Source: Candidatus Aegiribacteria sp. (GTDB taxonomy: Bacteria > Fermentibacterota > Fermentibacteria > Fermentibacterales > Fermentibacteraceae). Taken from it: 13,290 bases of DNA. The stretch spans positions 1-13,290 of the forward strand of contig DAOWAG010000010.1 of assembly GCA_030634715.1 (NCBI GenBank). Direction: 5' to 3'. Position 1 is the first letter of the stretch. Each line of letters starts with the position of its first letter. Positions 1 through 8,614 of the stretch are shown here, piece after piece. The position numbers and the translations under genes are program-made. The notes beneath the pieces are model-generated. The model did no database searches. It was not told the DNA's origin and saw only the letters and a program-made list of their open reading frames with translations.

Positions 1-2
1 CT

Positions 3-179
3 GCAGGAATAGTTGCATATACCATGCACGAGGCTGTTGTTAATAGATATGGGGCGGCGCGTTTTCATGCAGTTTTACCGCTGATCAGGAACCAATCGGG
101 ACACATCAGTTGTTTCTTATACAACATGAATTCAATTCATTCGATTAGTTGCGGAAATAGAATCTTACATAGAGAATAA
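3..179 (+). CDS. C-terminal end of an unidentified protein, cut by the left edge
   Basis: This frame is open from base 3 to a TAA at 177-179, giving 58 codons that enter from outside the window. The first part reads like real protein: residues around EAVVNRYGAARFHAVL suggest an amphipathic helix ending in the 'RYG..RF..L' pattern often found late in bacterial gluzincin-type peptidases and similar helical proteins. That resemblance is only suggestive. The last dozen residues are less convincing. An internal ATG at 24 has no well-spaced ribosome binding site, so a 51-residue stand-alone gene is less likely than a truncated longer one. The stop lies 9 bases from the stop of the convergent lytic transglycosylase gene. 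No function is assigned, and the frame could be chance. Confidence 0.35.
   Translation, partial: AGIVAYTMHEAVVNRYGAARFHAVLPLIRNQSGHISCFLYNMNSIHSISCGNRILHRE
126..140. repeat. Short perfect inverted repeat, ATGAATT-C-AATTCAT
   Basis: Two 7-base arms surround a single central C between the convergent gene ends. It is A/T-rich and lies inside the partial left-edge frame. It could be an operator half-site pair or simply chance, and nothing nearby supports a role. Confidence 0.2.
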
Positions 180-188
180 TATAGCTAT

Positions 189-2381
189 TTACTCCTGATC
201 CAGGTAGAGAGGCCTGTATATAATGTACGCATGATGAACATTCTGGGCATATCTCTTCGTTTCGTTATATGTAATCAATGAAAAGAACTCATCTGTTCCC
301 ATATCGAGCGCTCCCCAGTGAATCGCATTATGAGGACCTCCGTTGTATGCAGCAGCTGTTACTACCGGATTGCCCTGGAATACATTCATGATACCGGCTA
401 TGTAGCAGATGCCATATTCAATTGAAATCGCCGGATCGTAAAGTCTGTCTGGAGAGTAGTCATCCCAATCCTGCTCCAGAGCTACGTATTCCGATGTGCT
501 GGGTATCATCTGGATAAGTCCTCTGGCTCCCGCTGTGGAATAGCAGGTCGGCTGGAACATGCTCTCATTCCTTATGATAGCCCAGGCAAACAATGAATCC
601 AGTCCGTATTTTTCTCCAGCTGCAACAACAAGCTCCGGCCATGCCATCTGATATCGAAGCATCCAGAGTTCTCGAGGTCGATCACTATCATCTCCGGAAA
701 GATTCCACATCCGATATCCGGAAATTGGCCTTCTCTCCCATACACTATTCAGAAGATAGAAAGGCGCAAGGTAATCAGGTCCACCCACAATATCTTCAGC
801 TTTTCTGAATTCCCCATCAGCGAAATGCCTCATACCGGCTTCCTGCAAAAACAATCCACGAAGAGCTTCCTCTGGCGGTTGGGCTGGAGGATGTCCATGT
901 CTGGTCATCCAATCAATAAGAGGTTCTTCGGTATAAACAGGTTTCCAGGCAGGTTTTCCAAGAAGTTCCCGCGCGAAAGTCGCTGGAAGACTGGCAGGCG
1001 CATCGGTAATAAGCTGTTCAAGAATCACGCTTCCGTCCGGATTACCTTCTGCGACAAGAAGTTTTCCAAGCCAGTATTTAGCTGAAGAGAGATAGACGCT
1101 TCCTGTCCACCTTGAAATGAAATGGCCGAATTCCTCTATCGAATCCGATATCATGCCGATCTTCATCAGACAGAAGCACAGATAAAAATGAGCATCATCT
1201 GCTGTAACGTTGAATGAGTATTTCTCGAGTGTCATTCGAAACCATGGAATAGCCTGATGCCACTGTCTATTCTCGGTCAGCATGTTTCCCATATACCAGG
1301 GAAAATTTCCGATCCTGTAATGATCCGGGAATTCCGAAGCATACTGCTCAAGAACCTCCTCTCCCCTCTGCCAGTCACCGTTCCGTCCCAGGTTGCGTCC
1401 GAGGTAAATGAATGCATCGGGTGAATCAGAACCTGCTGGCCAATTGTCAGTGTACTGTTCCAGCATTTCGATTGCTGTTTCGTAAAATCCCAGTCTGTCC
1501 CTGGTTCTTGCCGCAAGATACCAGAGATGAGGATCAGGATCAGGTGAGTTGACAGCAATATCGTATAGTTCGTTCCACAACCCGCCTGAATAGAATGGAT
1601 CAGCAATCGCGGCAGCCAGACTTCTGTCATTCAGTATGATTTCTCGAAGCAAATCGTATCCGTGAGCATGAACTGGAGCTGCAGGCCAGAGTTCGAAGGC
1701 TCTCTGAAAGAACTCTTTGCCTCCGGAAATTCCTTCCTGAAACATCCAGGCAGCCCTGTAATGGCATAGTAATGACAGTAATTCATCATCTCCGGAATTC
1801 TCAACAACCAGAAAAACAGAATCTGCATCAGCCAATCCCCCGGTTCCCAGCAAAGCACGATAGAAAGCAATGGTTCTGCTTCGAAGGGCAGTTTCCGGAA
1901 GATCCTCAGGGATATTCCCCATGATCGTCAGAGCAAGATCGGCTTCCCCGTTCATGAGAAGAGAATCAGCAAGACCAAGATACAGATATTCAGGCATAAC
2001 ACATTCATATCTGGATATGTACGCAATCAATTCACTTCCTACTTCATGTCCACCAAGTTGCAGAGCTCTGTATGGAGCAAGTGAATCAGTCTGTTCAAGT
2101 AGGAGCTGTGCACAGATTACGCTGGAAGCATCGCTGACATCTGCCGCCTTCCAGATCAGATCATATCTAAGTGAATCGTCCGGAGTTCTAAGGAGAGCAG
2201 CGCTAATGAAGTATTCGCGAGCCTCATTTGTCAATCCTATGGCTACGAGAGAATCCCCCATTGTTTCAGCCAGGTAGCTTCTCTGCTCATGAGACATGTC
2301 ATCAGGTTGAAGTACAGTGCAACCGATCAGCAGAATGCACGAAATGAGAAGAACCCTGAGGAGGTTATTGATACTTCGCAA
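189..2381 (-). CDS. Slt70-type lytic transglycosylase, lipoprotein
   Basis: Lytic transglycosylases cleave the MurNAc-GlcNAc bond of peptidoglycan and leave 1,6-anhydro-MurNAc ends. Residues 1-21 form a lipoprotein signal with an LLIG-C lipobox, so the mature protein should start at Cys21 on a periplasmic membrane face. Residues about 30-550 are helical with TPR-like pairs, matching the superhelical U-domain of Slt70. The catalytic SLT domain covers about 585-720: catalytic Glu606 lies in RNESMF, followed by STAGARGLIQMIPST, AAAYNGG near 676-682 and ETKRYAQNV near 707-715. At 730 residues it is somewhat longer than E. coli Slt70, which is soluble; the lipid anchor is a difference. The start is TTG at 2381-2379, chosen because it gives a complete signal peptide with Arg2 and Arg9. 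It overlaps the upstream TPR gene by 17 nt, with AGGA just before it, suggesting coupled translation. It is the last gene of the four-gene operon. Confidence 0.93.
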   Translation of the reverse strand: MRSINNLLRVLLISCILLIGCTVLQPDDMSHEQRSYLAETMGDSLVAIGLTNEAREYFISAALLRTPDDSLRYDLIWKAADVSDASSVICAQLLLEQTDSLAPYRALQLGGHEVGSELIAYISRYECVMPEYLYLGLADSLLMNGEADLALTIMGNIPEDLPETALRSRTIAFYRALLGTGGLADADSVFLVVENSGDDELLSLLCHYRAAWMFQEGISGGKEFFQRAFELWPAAPVHAHGYDLLREIILNDRSLAAAIADPFYSGGLWNELYDIAVNSPDPDPHLWYLAARTRDRLGFYETAIEMLEQYTDNWPAGSDSPDAFIYLGRNLGRNGDWQRGEEVLEQYASEFPDHYRIGNFPWYMGNMLTENRQWHQAIPWFRMTLEKYSFNVTADDAHFYLCFCLMKIGMISDSIEEFGHFISRWTGSVYLSSAKYWLGKLLVAEGNPDGSVILEQLITDAPASLPATFARELLGKPAWKPVYTEEPLIDWMTRHGHPPAQPPEEALRGLFLQEAGMRHFADGEFRKAEDIVGGPDYLAPFYLLNSVWERRPISGYRMWNLSGDDSDRPRELWMLRYQMAWPELVVAAGEKYGLDSLFAWAIIRNESMFQPTCYSTAGARGLIQMIPSTSEYVALEQDWDDYSPDRLYDPAISIEYGICYIAGIMNVFQGNPVVTAAAYNGGPHNAIHWGALDMGTDEFFSLITYNETKRYAQNVHHAYIIYRPLYLDQE

Positions 2382-3384
2382 GTTCCTGTTCCAGCTCAGG
2401 ATTACCAGGAGCTATCTTCTCAGCCTGTTCGAGCAGGGCAATTGCTTTTGAATGGTTCCCTTCTACAGCGTAAGCTCTGCTCATGGCTATATTGATTCCA
2501 ATTGAGGGTTCAGAATCTCTCTCAAAGATTTTTCTAAGAAATTCGATAGTTTCATTCGCTCGTCCTGTGTGGACAAGAATTGTACCAAGACCTGAAATTG
2601 CAGGCTCAAGGTCAGGATCGGCTTTCAGTGCTTTCCTGAAATTCTCCTCCGCTTCAGCGAGGTTCCCCTGTGAGGCCAGTACATGAGCTATATTCGCCAG
2701 AAGTCCCGGATTATCAGGACTGAGTTCGATTGCATCCTGCAGACTGGATAAAGCCTGCTCGTATTCCGCGTTGTTGAAATGCACTATCGCAGAGCAATTC
2801 AGATCACTCACCCGGTTATCCTTTACTTCAACTGAATGAAGAGAAAGCAGTTTAGTCATCTCCTCAAGCTGTTCCTTCTGAATTTGAGAATTTTCCCTGA
2901 CCGTCTCGTTTATAGAACTGACTTTTTCAACGGTAGATGTTTCAATCCTATCGAGATTGTCTTCGATACTTTTAACACCGCCCTCAATTTTACCTGTAAT
3001 CCCGGATATTCCATCAACAACAGCCTGAAGCTTCTCTGTGAGTACTTCTCCGCGTGTTTTATCTGACTGTTTGATTACATCCTTCAATGTATTCTCAATT
3101 GACTTTGTGGAATCAGAAAGCTGCTTCGTAACTTTTCCAAGTTCTTTTATGAAAATCTTTTTATCAACCGAATCTGCAGCCAGAAGTTCATTCGACTTCA
3201 CAAGCTGATCAGCGATTCCATCAAGTTTCTCCTGAAGCAAAGATACAAGATTGTTCTCCAGCTTTTCAAGTCGAGAGCTGCTATTGTCAACGGATTCATT
3301 GAGTTTGTATAGAAGTTTTCCGATTCCGGTCAAAAGCTCCTCTATTGTAAGTCCCTTTTTGTCAGATTCCGGTGCTTTAGCCAT
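2365..3384 (-). CDS. Coiled-coil and TPR protein, cytoplasmic
   Basis: The 339-residue protein has no signal peptide or membrane segment. Residues about 15-185 are long amphipathic helices with heptad-like spacing of Leu/Ile/Val and many Lys, Glu, Asp and Ser, reading as a coiled coil or a bundle of coiled coils. Residues about 192-328 form four TPR units of 34 residues (near 192, 226, 260 and 295), the second and third being canonical, for example GNLAEAEENFRKALKADP. TPRs bind partner proteins and the coiled coil suggests oligomerisation, so a scaffold or adaptor is the best guess. The ATG is preceded by GAAGGTGA and overlaps the end of the 1223-residue protein gene by 8 nt; its own end overlaps the slt gene by 17 nt. 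These overlaps favour coupled production. I do not recognise a named family. Confidence 0.88.
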   Translation of the reverse strand: MAKAPESDKKGLTIEELLTGIGKLLYKLNESVDNSSSRLEKLENNLVSLLQEKLDGIADQLVKSNELLAADSVDKKIFIKELGKVTKQLSDSTKSIENTLKDVIKQSDKTRGEVLTEKLQAVVDGISGITGKIEGGVKSIEDNLDRIETSTVEKVSSINETVRENSQIQKEQLEEMTKLLSLHSVEVKDNRVSDLNCSAIVHFNNAEYEQALSSLQDAIELSPDNPGLLANIAHVLASQGNLAEAEENFRKALKADPDLEPAISGLGTILVHTGRANETIEFLRKIFERDSEPSIGINIAMSRAYAVEGNHSKAIALLEQAEKIAPGNPELEQELAKYQ

Positions 3385-6300
3385 TGTTCACCTTCTTCAT
3401 TTTCGGATTGATCCGGAGTCCGGATATTAGATCAAGTCCACCTTTATTATCCAGAACTCCTGTGTATTCTACAAGTGATGTCAGAGTCGGATGTCTTTCC
3501 GCCAGAAATCTGCGAAAAGCAGATATCTCAAGCGTCGCACCGGTCTGACTCATTGCCCAGATCAGGCGTTTTAGAGGCATCTCCGCGCCTGTTTTTCTGT
3601 ATTCATTAAGCCAGGTCGAAATAGCCTGATTTCGGAAACCCAGATTCCATTGAGCAAGAGCCTTAATGTCCGGAGCATCAGGATATTCTCCATCAAGGCT
3701 GTCAATCTCCTTTAATGCTCCCTCTGCATCCCCGGATATTACCAGTATCGAAGCCTTCTCAATACCTGATGCAGATGATTTTATCCTCGCCTCCTGCAGT
3801 TCACTCCTTAACAGGGAGAGTAACTCATCCGTGCTTTCTTCTCTTGCGATCGACACTGCATCGGACAGCATCCCTGCAGACAGCAGGATTTGTACGAGTC
3901 TTACCTTTTCCTGTGGAGATAGAGAATCCTCGGATCCAGGATCAGGCAGATTCTTCATGCATGCTTCCGCCAGCTTAAGTCGTAATGATGTGTCATCAGG
4001 GGGAAACAGCATACTGTCATCCGCCAGCTTGAATAATCTTCTTACGCCCTGACCTGATTTCAGAACAGCACCGGCAACAGCTTTAGCTTCTTCGGTATCA
4101 ATATCACTATAGCCTTCCGGAAAGAGCCTCTCAAGAGCCTCAGCTATGATTCTCTTGACCTTCACATATTTCCAGATGGAAGTTCTCCCGGCGTTTCCGG
4201 CAATCACCTCGCGAAGAAGCTTTTCAGAAGCAATCGTGTCCCATGGATCTTCACCCTCAAGAGCAATAATGCAGAGTATTTCCTCAACCTGTTTCTTGAA
4301 TCCGAGGGAAGATGCAGATCTGACCAGACCTGAAAGAGCTTCAGCGTTATCCACTGGAGACCAGTTTCTGATCGCTATATCAAGCAATTTCTCAGTCAAT
4401 GGGATATCAATATCCGCCTGATCGCGGATAATGTTAGTGAATGTATCCGAATCACCGGCTGCAATTGAACATATACTTTTCGAAACAGGTCCAATCTGTG
4501 CGAATTCGGCTAGAAGGTGTTCGGAAGAGAGCTCAGGTTTCAGAAGGACCGCTTCAATGAGAAGATCGTCAATATCCACTTCAATCCCGCTTCTGTGCGC
4601 TGTCCTGGCAGCATACAGATATGCTTCTCCTGATGATGTCGTTATTGCCATGGATACAGCCATATCCACCAGTTCAGCACTTGAATCAGCATCAAGATCC
4701 AGCATCAGAGCAGAATACTGCTGGAATCGATGGAAATCTCCTGTCTGGACAGATGCTCTGGTGAGTGAATCGATAATGGTGAACTCACCCGGGTGACGCT
4801 CATGCATTTTCTCAAGCAGATCCATCATGCCATTCTCTGACAATACTGGTGAAAGAATCCTGGCCAGATCATCAAATCTCTTCTCGGTCTCAAAAGAAAT
4901 AGCGATAAGTTCCCTGATTTTAATATTAAAAGCTGGATTTCTCTCCAATAGATACTCCAGCAGTTCTCTAGCCATCTTACTGGTCTTCATTGCCGCTACC
5001 GGATGTTCAAGAAGTTCAAGTGATTCTGCGCTATTATCCTGAACCGCTGCTTGACAGGCATGCGCAATATTCTCCATTAATGCATCATCGATACTGCCAT
5101 CTATATAGGATGATCCGGCAAGGATTATTTTACCCTGAGCAAGAAGATATCTGAGCCTGAACTCGGCTTCCTCAGCAGGATTGCCCCAGTTAAGCTCTGT
5201 AACGATAGAAAGTTTCCAGTCCTCCGTACCCCCAAGACACTCGAGAATTGAGGCCACTGTTTCGCTGGCCTTTCGTGGAGATAGCTTCGGAAGAATGCTC
5301 GAGAGATCAAGTTCACAAAGAAGATCAGCTGACAATCCGGAGATTTTTTCCGAAACGCTCTTCTGATATTCAATGTCATCAAGAGTCAGAAGCAGATATT
5401 TATTCGCTGCCTCGGCATTCTTTTCTCTGAGACTGATAAGAGCAGCAACATATGCCTGCCAGGAAGTAGTCGGAGTGAAGTTTGCCTCCTCAATGTCTGA
5501 AAGAGATCCAACTTCAATACCGTCTCTTGTCAACAGCTCGCGCCCCTCCATTGAAGGGCTTCTGCCAGTAAGAAACATCGAGAACCAGTCGGATGCGGCA
5601 TCAGTCAGTCTATCCGATCTGAAACGGAACAGAGCTCTCGCCTCCCTGAGTTCCGGATATCGGATCACCTGATCCTCAAGTGAATCGAGAACCTCGGCAG
5701 CTTCCATGCAGAAATTCTTATCAAGTCTCCGTGACAAATGATCGAGAGTGGCAGCGGCTTTGCCTTTTTTACCAGTTTCAAAAAGAACAGCTGCAAGAAG
5801 CGATAAAACTGAAGCACTGTTTTTGTCGCGAATGAGAAGCTTCTGAACCTGTTCGAATACCCATGATGCATCAGAATTCAGAATCGGAAACAGGGATGTT
5901 ACAGCATTCTTCACTTCACCAATATCGACAAGATATGCTGCAAGTTTCATCGCTATTGGTCCGGTAGTGTCTCCGGTAGCTGCTATCAGGCTTCTGCAAA
6001 CATCAATAAGTTTGTCACTGTCAGCTCCGCCTGCTATGAAAGCTTTCTCTATAGCTTCAGCTGCTTCTGCCGTTTTCCCGTTCTCCAGATCCATTCTCGC
6101 GGATAGCAGGAGTGGCGCGGCTCCACTCTCCGGATGCGAAACAAGGTCTTCAATCGCTGTTTCGAGCTTTCCCCTGTCCATGGAATCGCTGTATACATCC
6201 TCAAGAATCCTGGATGCGGCTTCAGTCTTCCCTGCCGCTGTGAACATTTCCGCAAGCAGTGCTGATGATCTGCCGGATCTGTCAGCCGGAATCAGCCATT

Positions 6301-7048
6301 TCTCTATAACATCAGCAGCATCAACAGCATTATCCGGTGACAGATCAGTTCCGGAGAGCTGATTGGCATACTGCATTGCCTGATCCATCTTACCCGAAAG
6401 CGCTGAGATACCCATCAGAGCAATCAATTGCCTGCTTTCAATCTGTTTAACCTGATTACCTATCCAGACCGCAAGTATTGAAATATCTCTGTGCGGAAAT
6501 TCCAATTCTCTGCTGATCTTCCAGAGGAAATCAATTGAATCAGCAGGTCTTTCATTACTGTACAGACACAGAGCCCATTCTATAAGGGATGATTGGTCGG
6601 CTTCAGGATGAACAGTTCCATCAAATCTTATTGAATTACTGGTTCGCTCTTCAATAAAATTAAAAAGACTGGATACAGCTATTTCATCAGCTTCCCCAAG
6701 TATATTCAGAGCACTCTTGAAATCATGTCTGTCAATGAAGCTTTTCCATATTGCTCTCAATAGATCGGTTGACCTGGAAAACTCACTTAGCCGCTCTTTG
6801 AAGAGAGTCTGCACTTCTCCGGTTACCTGTCTATGACGATGAATAACTTCTCCACCGACATCAGCTGCAAGATTCGGATGACCTATGTCAAGAAGGAGCT
6901 TGATCAGTTCAAGTGCAACTCCACTTTCTTCTAGAAGTCTGCTCCTCTCCTCTTTGACTGTGGAGGATACGCGATTTACGCTGCCCTCGCTGGCAAGCTT
7001 CCTGATTTTCTTAAGAATTTTCCTTGGACCTGATTCAAATAATACCAT
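3377..7048 (-). CDS. Giant alpha-helical repeat (TPR-like) protein of unknown function
   Basis: The 1223-residue protein starts with a basic, helical N-terminus (MVLFESGPRKILKKIRKLAS) and has no signal peptide, lipobox or membrane helix, so it should be cytoplasmic. Nearly all of it is short amphipathic helices joined by tight turns. TPR-like helix pairs are visible near 272-286 (GKTEAASRILEDVY), 324-338 (GKTAEAAEAIEKAF), 377-390 (GEVKNAVTSLFPIL), 426-438 (GKKGKAAATLDHL) and again in the last 120 residues (GDAEGALKEIDSL, then LGFRNQAISTWL). The units are irregular, as in degenerate TPR or SEL1/HEAT-type solenoids. I see no enzyme motif such as a P-loop or protease triad. The ATG lies 9 nt after the upstream lytic transglycosylase stop, with an AGGATGGG ribosome site overlapping that stop. 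The 3' end overlaps the next TPR gene by 8 nt. The role is probably a large protein-binding scaffold, but this is inference from fold alone. Confidence 0.9.
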   Translation of the reverse strand: MVLFESGPRKILKKIRKLASEGSVNRVSSTVKEERSRLLEESGVALELIKLLLDIGHPNLAADVGGEVIHRHRQVTGEVQTLFKERLSEFSRSTDLLRAIWKSFIDRHDFKSALNILGEADEIAVSSLFNFIEERTSNSIRFDGTVHPEADQSSLIEWALCLYSNERPADSIDFLWKISRELEFPHRDISILAVWIGNQVKQIESRQLIALMGISALSGKMDQAMQYANQLSGTDLSPDNAVDAADVIEKWLIPADRSGRSSALLAEMFTAAGKTEAASRILEDVYSDSMDRGKLETAIEDLVSHPESGAAPLLLSARMDLENGKTAEAAEAIEKAFIAGGADSDKLIDVCRSLIAATGDTTGPIAMKLAAYLVDIGEVKNAVTSLFPILNSDASWVFEQVQKLLIRDKNSASVLSLLAAVLFETGKKGKAAATLDHLSRRLDKNFCMEAAEVLDSLEDQVIRYPELREARALFRFRSDRLTDAASDWFSMFLTGRSPSMEGRELLTRDGIEVGSLSDIEEANFTPTTSWQAYVAALISLREKNAEAANKYLLLTLDDIEYQKSVSEKISGLSADLLCELDLSSILPKLSPRKASETVASILECLGGTEDWKLSIVTELNWGNPAEEAEFRLRYLLAQGKIILAGSSYIDGSIDDALMENIAHACQAAVQDNSAESLELLEHPVAAMKTSKMARELLEYLLERNPAFNIKIRELIAISFETEKRFDDLARILSPVLSENGMMDLLEKMHERHPGEFTIIDSLTRASVQTGDFHRFQQYSALMLDLDADSSAELVDMAVSMAITTSSGEAYLYAARTAHRSGIEVDIDDLLIEAVLLKPELSSEHLLAEFAQIGPVSKSICSIAAGDSDTFTNIIRDQADIDIPLTEKLLDIAIRNWSPVDNAEALSGLVRSASSLGFKKQVEEILCIIALEGEDPWDTIASEKLLREVIAGNAGRTSIWKYVKVKRIIAEALERLFPEGYSDIDTEEAKAVAGAVLKSGQGVRRLFKLADDSMLFPPDDTSLRLKLAEACMKNLPDPGSEDSLSPQEKVRLVQILLSAGMLSDAVSIAREESTDELLSLLRSELQEARIKSSASGIEKASILVISGDAEGALKEIDSLDGEYPDAPDIKALAQWNLGFRNQAISTWLNEYRKTGAEMPLKRLIWAMSQTGATLEISAFRRFLAERHPTLTSLVEYTGVLDNKGGLDLISGLRINPKMKKVNNG

Positions 7049-7057
7049 TTTCCCATC

Positions 7058-8614
7058 CTACTCAGGTATAATTAGCAGCACATCACCTAATGACAGGATA
7101 CTGCTCTCAAGAGAGTTCAGAAACATAATTTGTTCAATAGACACACCATATCGGACTGCCAGATCCCATAAAGTGTCTCCCTCGACAACCACATGTTCTA
7201 TTCTCACTCCACTTGATACTATATAAATTTCATTCTCTACGGGAAGTGCATCATCCAGAGAAGGTGAATCCTGCACTTGACTGTTATCACAACGGCGAAG
7301 TAGCAGAACATCACCTGGATAGATTATTTTATCAGCAGAGATGTTATTCCAGACAGCGACCTCTCTTGAACTGACTCCAACACTTGCGGCTATTTCACCC
7401 ATTGTATCACCCATTCGAACAGTATATCTGATAAACTGGGGATTTTCCACGTATCCGGCATTGATCGGTCGTCGCTGGCTCTCCGGAAGTTCAATAAAGG
7501 CACCAGGCCTGAGGGAACCTGCGGGATTCATACTTCTGAGAACCTCGGATGAGACTCCAGTTGACCATGCTATTCCGTCCCAGCTGTCGCCCTCTTTTAC
7601 ATGATATCTCTCAGGATCGATCGCCCAGGCAGCTGAAAATACATCATTAGCCAGTTCAGCAGGTACTATGATTTCCCAGGCATGACCATGATCAGGAGTC
7701 CTCTCCAAAAGATATGATCGGTTCGTATCCATCAGAGAATCAATATCAACTCCTGTTTCAGGACCGAGAAGTCTCAGATCAAATCCTGAGGGAACCCATA
7801 CTACAGCCAGAACACCTGATTCCAGCTCAACATCAATATAGGCTTCCGCGGCGGAGGCAAATCTCGGAACAAAGGCGTCGGTTTCACCTGGGAGATCAAT
7901 TTCTCCAAAAGTAGTGCCTCCCTGCTGCAGACCAGACAGAACTCTTCCCGGACCGCAATTGTAGGCTGCCAGAGCCAGAGACCAGTCATCAAACATATCA
8001 TGCAGATGAAGAAGGTACTTCGCAGCTGCTCTTGTTGAGGCGACCCATGAGTATCTTTCATCCACTGAATCATCTATCTGCAGCCCCATTTCCCGTGCAG
8101 TTTCAGGCATCAGCTGCCACGGACCTGCGGCTCCCACTCTGGAGTAGCATCCAACATTGAAATCACTTTCTATCCAGACAAGTGCGGCGATTTCCACCGG
8201 TACACCCTGAGTTCTGAGTATTCTTTCAACAAGATCCTTAATATTTCCGCTGCCGGGGAAACGCTCAGCTCTGTACTGAATATCACTTGTGGACGCAAGA
8301 GACGCAGGAATATCTGTTGATGGGGCTTCTGTACGAATGCTCTCACCGCCCTGCAGTACTGGCAGAACCATTGTAGAAAGCGGGGCTGGAGCAGCAGTAT
8401 TTAATTCACGATTTTCATCCTGAGTCGTGATGCGTGTTCCTGAACAGGATATTAATGAAAGGGTTGACCAGAGAAAAGCTATCAATAAGTATCGTCTTAA
8501 CAGTCTGGAGGTTGAATGATGATATCTGTCGGCGTTGTTGGTGCAACGGGTCTTGTCGGTGCGACAATGATAAGTATGCTTCAGGAGCGCTCCTTTCCAG
8601 TTGACCATTTCCAT
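7058..8614 (-). CDS. MltD-type lytic transglycosylase with three LysM domains, lipoprotein
   Basis: This enzyme cleaves peptidoglycan glycan strands in the periplasm. With numbering from the ATG at 8614, a lipoprotein signal (LLRRYLLIAF... ending LIS-C) puts the lipidated Cys at 57. The family 1D SLT domain spans about 125-265: catalytic Glu149 in WIESDFN, then GAAGPWQLMPETAREMGL, DERYSWVASTRAA, LALAAYNCGPGRV and LPGETDAFVPRF, which closely follow the MltD pattern. Three glycan-binding LysM modules sit at about 337-378, 395-441 and 470-518. It is first in the four-gene operon. The start is uncertain. ATG 8614 has GAGG 7 nt upstream but overlaps asd by 96-99 nt and adds 37 odd residues. CTG 8503 would give a tidy basic signal peptide but has no ribosome site. 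TTG 8485 would lose the two arginines. The domain call is firm and the 5' end is not. Confidence 0.93.
   Translation of the reverse strand: MEMVNWKGALLKHTYHCRTDKTRCTNNADRYHHSTSRLLRRYLLIAFLWSTLSLISCSGTRITTQDENRELNTAAPAPLSTMVLPVLQGGESIRTEAPSTDIPASLASTSDIQYRAERFPGSGNIKDLVERILRTQGVPVEIAALVWIESDFNVGCYSRVGAAGPWQLMPETAREMGLQIDDSVDERYSWVASTRAAAKYLLHLHDMFDDWSLALAAYNCGPGRVLSGLQQGGTTFGEIDLPGETDAFVPRFASAAEAYIDVELESGVLAVVWVPSGFDLRLLGPETGVDIDSLMDTNRSYLLERTPDHGHAWEIIVPAELANDVFSAAWAIDPERYHVKEGDSWDGIAWSTGVSSEVLRSMNPAGSLRPGAFIELPESQRRPINAGYVENPQFIRYTVRMGDTMGEIAASVGVSSREVAVWNNISADKIIYPGDVLLLRRCDNSQVQDSPSLDDALPVENEIYIVSSGVRIEHVVVEGDTLWDLAVRYGVSIEQIMFLNSLESSILSLGDVLLIIPE
8464..8492 (+). promoter_or_regulatory. 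Possible sigma-70-type promoter for asd
   Basis: TTGACC at 8464-8469 matches the -35 consensus at 5 of 6 positions. After a 17-base spacer comes AAGTAT at 8487-8492, a weak -10. A start near 8499 would leave a leader of about 20 bases that just includes the asd ribosome site. It lies inside the signal-peptide region of the divergent lytic transglycosylase gene, the only place available for an asd promoter. Confidence 0.3.
8507..8511 (+). promoter_or_regulatory. Ribosome binding site deciding the asd start
   Basis: GGAGG lies 4 bases before the ATG at 8516 and 7 bases before the ATG at 8519. The second spacing is the usual one, so translation more likely begins at the second Met, dropping one residue. 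Confidence 0.6.

Noticed and set aside
109..125. A hairpin GTTGT-7 nt-ACAAC as a terminator for the four-gene operon
   Set aside because: The stem is only 5 bp, A/T-rich and without a T run on the - strand, so it is too weak to call.
1870..2277. A 135-codon + strand frame inside the Slt70-type gene
   Set aside because: It is a Ser/Arg-rich shadow of a well-supported gene, with no domain and no good ribosome site.
5967..6362. A 131-codon + strand frame inside the giant helical gene
   Set aside because: It is an Ala/Ser-rich antisense shadow of the helical repeats and lacks features of its own.
8493..8518. A lysine riboswitch or attenuator upstream of asd
   Set aside because: The ribosome site is followed directly by the start and the upstream bases belong to the divergent gene; there is no room for a structured leader.
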